From Herbaspirillum sp. SJZ107 (lineage in GTDB: Bacteria; Pseudomonadota; Gammaproteobacteria; Burkholderiales; Burkholderiaceae_D): DNA of 64,000 bases. The notes under the pieces are model-generated. The model had not been told where the DNA came from. It made no database searches and worked only from the letters and a program-made list of their open reading frames with translations. Location of the stretch: positions 248,001 through 312,000 of the forward strand of contig NZ_VFNH01000003.1 in the NCBI RefSeq assembly GCF_006715485.1, in the 5' to 3' direction. Below are positions 59,426 to 64,000 of the stretch, piece by piece (position 1 is the first letter of the stretch; each line of letters starts with the position of its first letter). A program made the translations under genes and the position numbers.

Positions 59426-61314
59426 GCTCGTTTCTCCAACACGTATGCTGCAGCTTCAACCATTGCGTCATCCATTACTCCTAAGCCGAGATCCGCGACA
59501 GCTTTTGGCTCAGAGAGACCAAGCACAACCTCTTCCCTCCACTTACGATAATCGGACAAATAGAAGCAGGCACGCGATGTAATTGCACCAAGCCTTCCTC
59601 CCCCGCGAAGCAGACCCAAGCCCCGCTCAACAAAAATGGCAAGTAAATCATTTTTGCTACGCGGGAAAGCCTTGGTGAGTTGTGCTTTCGTGCCTGCTGC
59701 AAGTGCCCCGAAAGGCGGATTCATCACCACGACGTCGAACACCTCACGACACAAATCAATGAGTCGGAGGCCCTGCAACGCATCCTGAGCAAACAACCGC
59801 CCCTGATAGGTGGATTTCGCAGCCTGGGCAAAGTCGGTAAGAGCTTCGCGCAGGCGCGCCTCGGCCTGCTGCCAGTTGTCTCGCTCCTGTTGCGCAAATA
59901 AGTCAGTCCCCTTGCCCACATAGACCTGGCGAATCAAGTGCGGCAGGTCCTGTTCAACCTGAAGCAGCACGCCCAGTTCCGGCAGCCCCTTGAGCAATTG
60001 CAGAGTCTTCTCAAACAGCTCCGCATCGCTCCGGTCCAGGTTCGCCGCGAACTGTTGGCGTAATTCGCGCTCTGCCGGTGGCGCAATGGCCGCAACCACA
60101 TGCCCCCTTCCGAGCAGCGGACGGTCTTTAGCTCTGACGCCAGCGTCGTGCCAAGCACGTTGTGCCCGCAGCCATAGCGCCAACGCGGCGATCTGAGCGG
60201 CACGCGGGTCGATGTCAACACCGTAGATGTTGTGCTCGATGATCAGGCGTGGCAGGTCGCGCAGGAATTCTGCCTCACTTCCGTAGGTCTGACGCAGCGG
60301 CTTGAGCACCGCCTGAGGATGGGTGGAGACATCCAACGAGCCAGGCCCATGTTGGTCCTCCCAGGCCCAGGCCTCGCGGTAGATTTCGACGAACAAATCA
60401 AATGCATAAAGGCCGAAGTGCATGGATCCGCAGGCCGGGTCTAGAAGTTTGAGCGTGCGCGGATCGCGCAGCCTGGTAGCTGCCTGAGGCGTTTCATCGG
60501 GCTTGACCAGCAGATACTGGCAGCGCTCCCGCAGATGAGTCTCGCCGCCACACGCGTCAAACCATAGACGCCCTAAGGTGTTGTCAACCAGGAACTCGAC
60601 CACGTAGCGCGGAGTAAAGAACTGGTTGCGCACCGCTAGCTCGCGGCTGTTACGCGGCGCTTGCGAGGCATCCCGCATAGCCTTTCGTTCCTCTTTCGAA
60701 TTGAAATACTGGTAGATCCAGCCAATGGTTTCGTCCTCGCTCCATAGTAGGGCGATGTCGGCGTCGTTGATCAGGTTCAGCACCTGCAACAGGGCGACCT
60801 CACGCGGAAAGAGCCGTCCTTGCGGCGAGTAGCGGTCAAAAAGGCCCGGCAGGTCTTGCGCAAGTTCATCGAACACGCTGAACAGGTACACTCGGTAGGC
60901 ATCCCCCGTTTCGCCTAAGGCAGTGCCGACCAGGCGCGCGTAGAGTTGAAATCCCTTGGCCTGGAATCCATTTCCCACCGATTCAACTAACAGGCCACGC
61001 GCCTCCGCCATGCGGAGCGCGGCCAAGCGATTGAGCACGGTAAACGCTTGCTCGCGCACAATGCGATCGAGACCCTGTGCAGCATTTAGGTCGCCACTGG
61101 CTGTATAGTGCGCCAAGGTGGCGCGCAGGATGCGGGCAGTCTCGTGCTGAGCATCATTGATATGGCGTAGACTGGTGAGTTCAGCGACATTGCCCGAATT
61201 CGGGTCCATGCCGCAGTCGTTCTGGAGCTGCCGGGTAAATTCCTCTTCCAGCACACGGCGGGCGTCATTGACAAAGCGTTGCAGGCGGTTTCTTGTAGGT
61301 TGGTCGAAAGCCAT
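59422..61314 (-). CDS. pglX: PglX-type N6-adenine DNA methyltransferase, N-terminal catalytic half
   Basis: A 630-residue class of Eco57I/PglX methyltransferase. It has NQFFTPRYVVEFLVDNTLGR (about 230-249), SAM motif I LLDPACGSMHFGLYAFDLF (about 292-300), the acidic YGVDIDPRAAQIAALAL and the adenine-MTase motif IV VVVMNPPFGAL (about 532-536). The protein ends soon after the catalytic core (VEAAAYVLEKRA), whereas PglX continues for several hundred residues; that part is the next gene. It follows the helicase gene by 10 bp. It should mark host DNA at non-palindromic adenine sites if the system acts like BREX. DISARM methyltransferases are similar and remain an alternative. Confidence 0.87.
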   Translation of the reverse strand: MAFDQPTRNRLQRFVNDARRVLEEEFTRQLQNDCGMDPNSGNVAELTSLRHINDAQHETARILRATLAHYTASGDLNAAQGLDRIVREQAFTVLNRLAALRMAEARGLLVESVGNGFQAKGFQLYARLVGTALGETGDAYRVYLFSVFDELAQDLPGLFDRYSPQGRLFPREVALLQVLNLINDADIALLWSEDETIGWIYQYFNSKEERKAMRDASQAPRNSRELAVRNQFFTPRYVVEFLVDNTLGRLWFDACGGETHLRERCQYLLVKPDETPQAATRLRDPRTLKLLDPACGSMHFGLYAFDLFVEIYREAWAWEDQHGPGSLDVSTHPQAVLKPLRQTYGSEAEFLRDLPRLIIEHNIYGVDIDPRAAQIAALALWLRAQRAWHDAGVRAKDRPLLGRGHVVAAIAPPAERELRQQFAANLDRSDAELFEKTLQLLKGLPELGVLLQVEQDLPHLIRQVYVGKGTDLFAQQERDNWQQAEARLREALTDFAQAAKSTYQGRLFAQDALQGLRLIDLCREVFDVVVMNPPFGALAAGTKAQLTKAFPRSKNDLLAIFVERGLGLLRGGGRLGAITSRACFYLSDYRKWREEVVLGLSEPKAVADLGLGVMDDAMVEAAAYVLEKRA

Positions 61315-61324
61315 TAGTCAATTC

Positions 61325-64000
61325 CTATTGTTCTGTGACCGGCGCTTGCCAGTCCTGGCCAAAGTGAGTGCGCAAGCTCTCGATCACTGTCGGTAAGGTG
61401 CCCTCACAGGCCACGCCAAGGTAGGTCGCCGCCCTGGTAGTGCCGACGTACAAATATTTGTCGAACAGCGCCGGGTGCTTTGCCGCGAGTTGGTCAATAC
61501 CGATGAAGAAAACCGCTTCGAACTCCAGCCCCTTGATGTGTTGAATATCAAACACGCGCACATTGCTCTCCTGGCCAACGACCTGTCCCTCGCGACAAGC
61601 AACGACCTGGATGTTGTGCTCGACCAGTGCTGCATTCAGTGCATCAGCTAGGGGCGCGACATCGTCTTCGCTGTGCACGAAGATAGCGGTAGACGGCAAC
61701 TGACCGACAAAACGCTCGATTTCTCGAATGCGATCTGCCAACCAACCAACCACGACATCAGTGCTTGCGGCATGTTCCTTCAGTGCTGGCGCTACGCCGG
61801 CACTGTCCACGTGGGCAGGTAGGCTGATATTCTGCTCAGTGCCGCCCACCACTTGAATCATGGCGCGAGCCAAATCGTTCAGTTGCTTGCTCTGTCGATA
61901 AGAGACCGTGATCTCCTTGATATCGAAGTCCGCAAAAACCCATTTCAAATCGGTAGCCGAGCGCGTGCCCCAGGTCGTGAGGCGCTGGTTGAAATCGCCA
62001 CAGGCAAAGAACGAGCGCAACCGTGGATGGGATAGCGCGGCCATACAGGCAAGTTGAACGGGGGAAAAGTCCGTCGCTTCATCCACTAGAATCTGATTTC
62101 GGTAGTGGCCAAGGAACGGCTGAAGCGAGGACCAAGCGGGGTTATCGATGTCACGCAGAACATTGGCACGACTGATTAGATCGCCCGCCGCGCGCAAAAT
62201 TGCGAGCAGCACAATGTCGAGCTCGAGGGGATGAATATCCCGGGCCTCGAAGCCATCGCTTTGGTACCAAGCTCCAGTTTGTTGGCGTTCGCGTCGGAAT
62301 GCCCGGTAGCGCTTGGGAACACCATCAAGGTATCGTTTGACAGGGTTCGCAAAGCGGCGGAGGTTTGCCTGCACCAGCAGGCTAGGACCTACTTCTGCGT
62401 AGTCCATCTCTGTTAGGCCACGATCGCGAAGCCACTCGATGATCTTGCCATTACGGGACGACTTACTGACTGCCCGCTTGGATACAACTGCTCGAGCTTG
62501 CGCGCGCATAGCTTGCATGTAAGCGTTGGCTGCTGCGGCGCGACCAGTGCGCGGTGCTGCGGAGTCGTCGTCTTCATCCACATCGAGGTCGTCTTGCTCG
62601 TCGGTGTCCGGTGCTTGTGCATGTTGCAAGCCATCGATGAAATGTGCCAACTCATCGACGAATGATCGGTTGCGATTGAGTTGCAGGTTTAGCGAGGCCT
62701 TGATTTTGTTGTCGGATGCTTCCTTCAAACTGGCGGCGAGTGCTTGCACCTTAGGAAGCTCTGCTGCCAGTGATGCGAACGTAGAAGCCAACGAGCCGTC
62801 TGCCGTTTGCCCCACGATGCTTTGGAATCGTTCCCCCAGACTTTGTACTGCCGGCGCCGTGGCCTCGCGGAGCATAGTGGCGGCTTCATGCAGTTCTTTC
62901 GCATAGAAACCGCGCTGCCACATGTTGAAGTCATCAAACCAATGAATGGGACGATCTTGCGCCTCTGCACGCAAGCTTGGCAGATTGTCCTTTAGAACAA
63001 AGGTACCGCCGCCCGTGGTTGTTCTCAGCACACCGAATGCCTTCCTGGCCAACTCTCGCCGGTATTCATGCCAAGTTTTAATTCGCTGATCGGAGGCAGG
63101 AACGCCTTCGCGGGCAAAAGCCTCCTTGAGATATTGCTTGAGCAACTCAGTAGGCGTGAACATCAGCCAGCTGTTCGCGTGTGTGACGCCTTGCGCCGTG
63201 CCCAACATCTCAACCACGCGCTGTTCGTCTTCATCTAGAAAAGCGCTGTCGAGCTTTTGGCCTAAGCGGCGAATCAAGGTCGTGGTCTTGCCCGTACCCG
63301 GAGGGCCAAGGATCAACAGACGTTTGTCGAGAGGAAGGCGGAAAATCTCGTCCTGGTACTGATCTAGAACGGGCTGATCCCGCAGTCCCATCTTAGTGAT
63401 GACGCTACGGCGCACGCCGTCAATGATATTGGATTTAACAGTCTCCTCGGCCAGCAACTGGCCAAGGATGTCTTCAGTGAGTTCGTCGACGGCGACCTTC
63501 GTCAACAGCTCACGCAGCGACTCGATGGTTAGTGGGCCGAAATGCTCAGCCTCAACCACCGTACCGATGGAATCCCAACCGTTGACGAGTGCGGCAGGCC
63601 TAAGTTGGGTGCGCTCCAAAACCTCGACAACTGAGCCGTTAGGCAATGTAAATTCGGCCCCGATTGCTAAGGAGGCCAAGCGGCCGACTGGTGCGCGATA
63701 GCTGGCGAGATTTGGGAAACCCGAGACCGGCGTGGTACGGCAGATGTAATAGGTGCGATTTTCACCTTCCTCGTCCAATACGACAACACGAGCAATCGCC
63801 GGCTCGCCTGCCAGTATTTGGTAGCTTTCGCGGTTTTCCAGATTAATTTGATCCAGTTTATGAATCGCGGCTCTGGACGCCATCGTGTTAATGCTCGCCA
63901 ACGAATCAGCGCCGAGAGCGCGCCCATCGCGAAGTTCACTCTTGGCCGCAGAAGCAATGCTGTTGAGTTGAGCTAATGCTTCATCTGCGACCAGTCTCAA
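61325..64000 (-). CDS. UvrD/PcrA-type SF1 helicase with GreA/GreB-like N-terminal module (5' end beyond window)
   Basis: At least 891 residues; the frame is open at the right edge and the edge codon is only a TTG, so the true start is probably outside. Residues about 66-132 (ICRTTPVSGFPNLASYRAPV, GRLASLAIGAEFTLPNGSVV) resemble the GreA/GreB C-terminal fold. The helicase part has Walker A LLILGPPGTGKTTTLIRRLG (about 229-248), motif II ILVDEATDFSP, motif III FFACGDFNQRLTTWG, and motifs V/VI DIQHIKGLEFEAVFFIG and YVGTTRAATYLGV. A long helical, acidic insertion (DTDEQDDLDVDEDDDS) sits between. It heads the visible operon. Confidence 0.88.
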   Translation of the reverse strand: MRLVADEALAQLNSIASAAKSELRDGRALGADSLASINTMASRAAIHKLDQINLENRESYQILAGEPAIARVVVLDEEGENRTYYICRTTPVSGFPNLASYRAPVGRLASLAIGAEFTLPNGSVVEVLERTQLRPAALVNGWDSIGTVVEAEHFGPLTIESLRELLTKVAVDELTEDILGQLLAEETVKSNIIDGVRRSVITKMGLRDQPVLDQYQDEIFRLPLDKRLLILGPPGTGKTTTLIRRLGQKLDSAFLDEDEQRVVEMLGTAQGVTHANSWLMFTPTELLKQYLKEAFAREGVPASDQRIKTWHEYRRELARKAFGVLRTTTGGGTFVLKDNLPSLRAEAQDRPIHWFDDFNMWQRGFYAKELHEAATMLREATAPAVQSLGERFQSIVGQTADGSLASTFASLAAELPKVQALAASLKEASDNKIKASLNLQLNRNRSFVDELAHFIDGLQHAQAPDTDEQDDLDVDEDDDSAAPRTGRAAAANAYMQAMRAQARAVVSKRAVSKSSRNGKIIEWLRDRGLTEMDYAEVGPSLLVQANLRRFANPVKRYLDGVPKRYRAFRRERQQTGAWYQSDGFEARDIHPLELDIVLLAILRAAGDLISRANVLRDIDNPAWSSLQPFLGHYRNQILVDEATDFSPVQLACMAALSHPRLRSFFACGDFNQRLTTWGTRSATDLKWVFADFDIKEITVSYRQSKQLNDLARAMIQVVGGTEQNISLPAHVDSAGVAPALKEHAASTDVVVGWLADRIREIERFVGQLPSTAIFVHSEDDVAPLADALNAALVEHNIQVVACREGQVVGQESNVRVFDIQHIKGLEFEAVFFIGIDQLAAKHPALFDKYLYVGTTRAATYLGVACEGTLPTVIESLRTHFGQDWQAPVTEQ

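Overview
The window looks like a high-G+C betaproteobacterial chromosome of the Oxalobacteraceae type (Massilia, Duganella or Telluria are the closest fits). The grounds are gene order and protein character, not a database search: fmdB-DUF502-aspS-nudB, ubiE-ubiJ-ubiB, a rpoN/lpt/kds cluster, ptsN-hprK-rapZ, a giant DUF3683/FAD/4Fe-4S oxidoreductase, and four intergenic palindromic repeats built on a GTCGYCCC(N)GCG core. No tRNA, rRNA or CRISPR array was seen.

Layout of the core part (1 to about 49.7 kb). A sulfonate-sulfur operon ssuEADC(B) runs off the left edge (1-3397). Next come nudB, aspS, a DUF502 membrane protein and FmdB (3.9-7.4 kb), all on the minus strand, and ubiquinone genes ubiB, ubiJ and ubiE with a Tim44-like protein (7.7-11.8 kb). 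A plus-strand gap between fmdB and ubiB carries a promoter, three hairpins and a terminator and is proposed as a small RNA. A cold-shock gene, DUF971, a HIT protein and the giant oxidoreductase follow to 17.4 kb. ilvA, queF, ptsN, hprK and rapZ lie on the plus strand (18.3-23.4 kb). A four-gene acyl-CoA operon (hydrolase, APH-type kinase, dehydrogenase, GntP permease) follows at 23.6-27.9 kb. The hpf-rpoN-lptB-lptA-lptA2-lptC-kdsC-kdsD block (28.0-34.1 kb) supplies LPS transport and Kdo synthesis, with a Kef-type antiporter divergent from it. A DUF484-GGDEF cyclase, an esterase and a MOSC protein come next. A TPP riboswitch controls thiC-thiS-thiG-thiD-thiE (39-43.4 kb). A PhoX phosphatase with a candidate Pho box is divergent from a GMC-type oxidoreductase. 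The 47.5-49.8 kb stretch is a scar zone: a DUF2256 mini-gene, a frameshifted 3' end of ychF, a deleted copy of the GMC gene, a methyltransferase and a divergent MmyB-type regulator.

The accessory part (about 49.8-64.0 kb) has visibly lower G+C and a different codon style. It is one minus-strand phage-defence operon that continues past the right edge. In transcription order it encodes a UvrD-type helicase with a GreA/GreB-like N-terminal module, an N6-adenine methyltransferase of the PglX kind split into two overlapping genes, a DUF262/HNH (GmrSD or BrxU-like) nuclease, PglZ, a BrxL-type AAA+ protein, and a glycine-rich multi-pass membrane protein. Three successive junctions are 4-nt ATGA overlaps. 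PglZ, BrxL and PglX mark it as BREX-like, but the order and content seen here do not match the described BREX types as I know them. The BrxL carries a phospholipase-D-like MIT_C-type domain where the Lon protease domain is expected. The rest of the operon (brxA, brxB, brxC or replacements) would lie beyond 64.0 kb.

The thi, lpt/kds, ubi and ssu groups are ordinary housekeeping or sulfur metabolism. The features most worth a second look are the defence operon, the scar zone at its left border, the candidate sRNA, the tandem lptA pair and the rearranged rpoN-ptsN neighbourhood.
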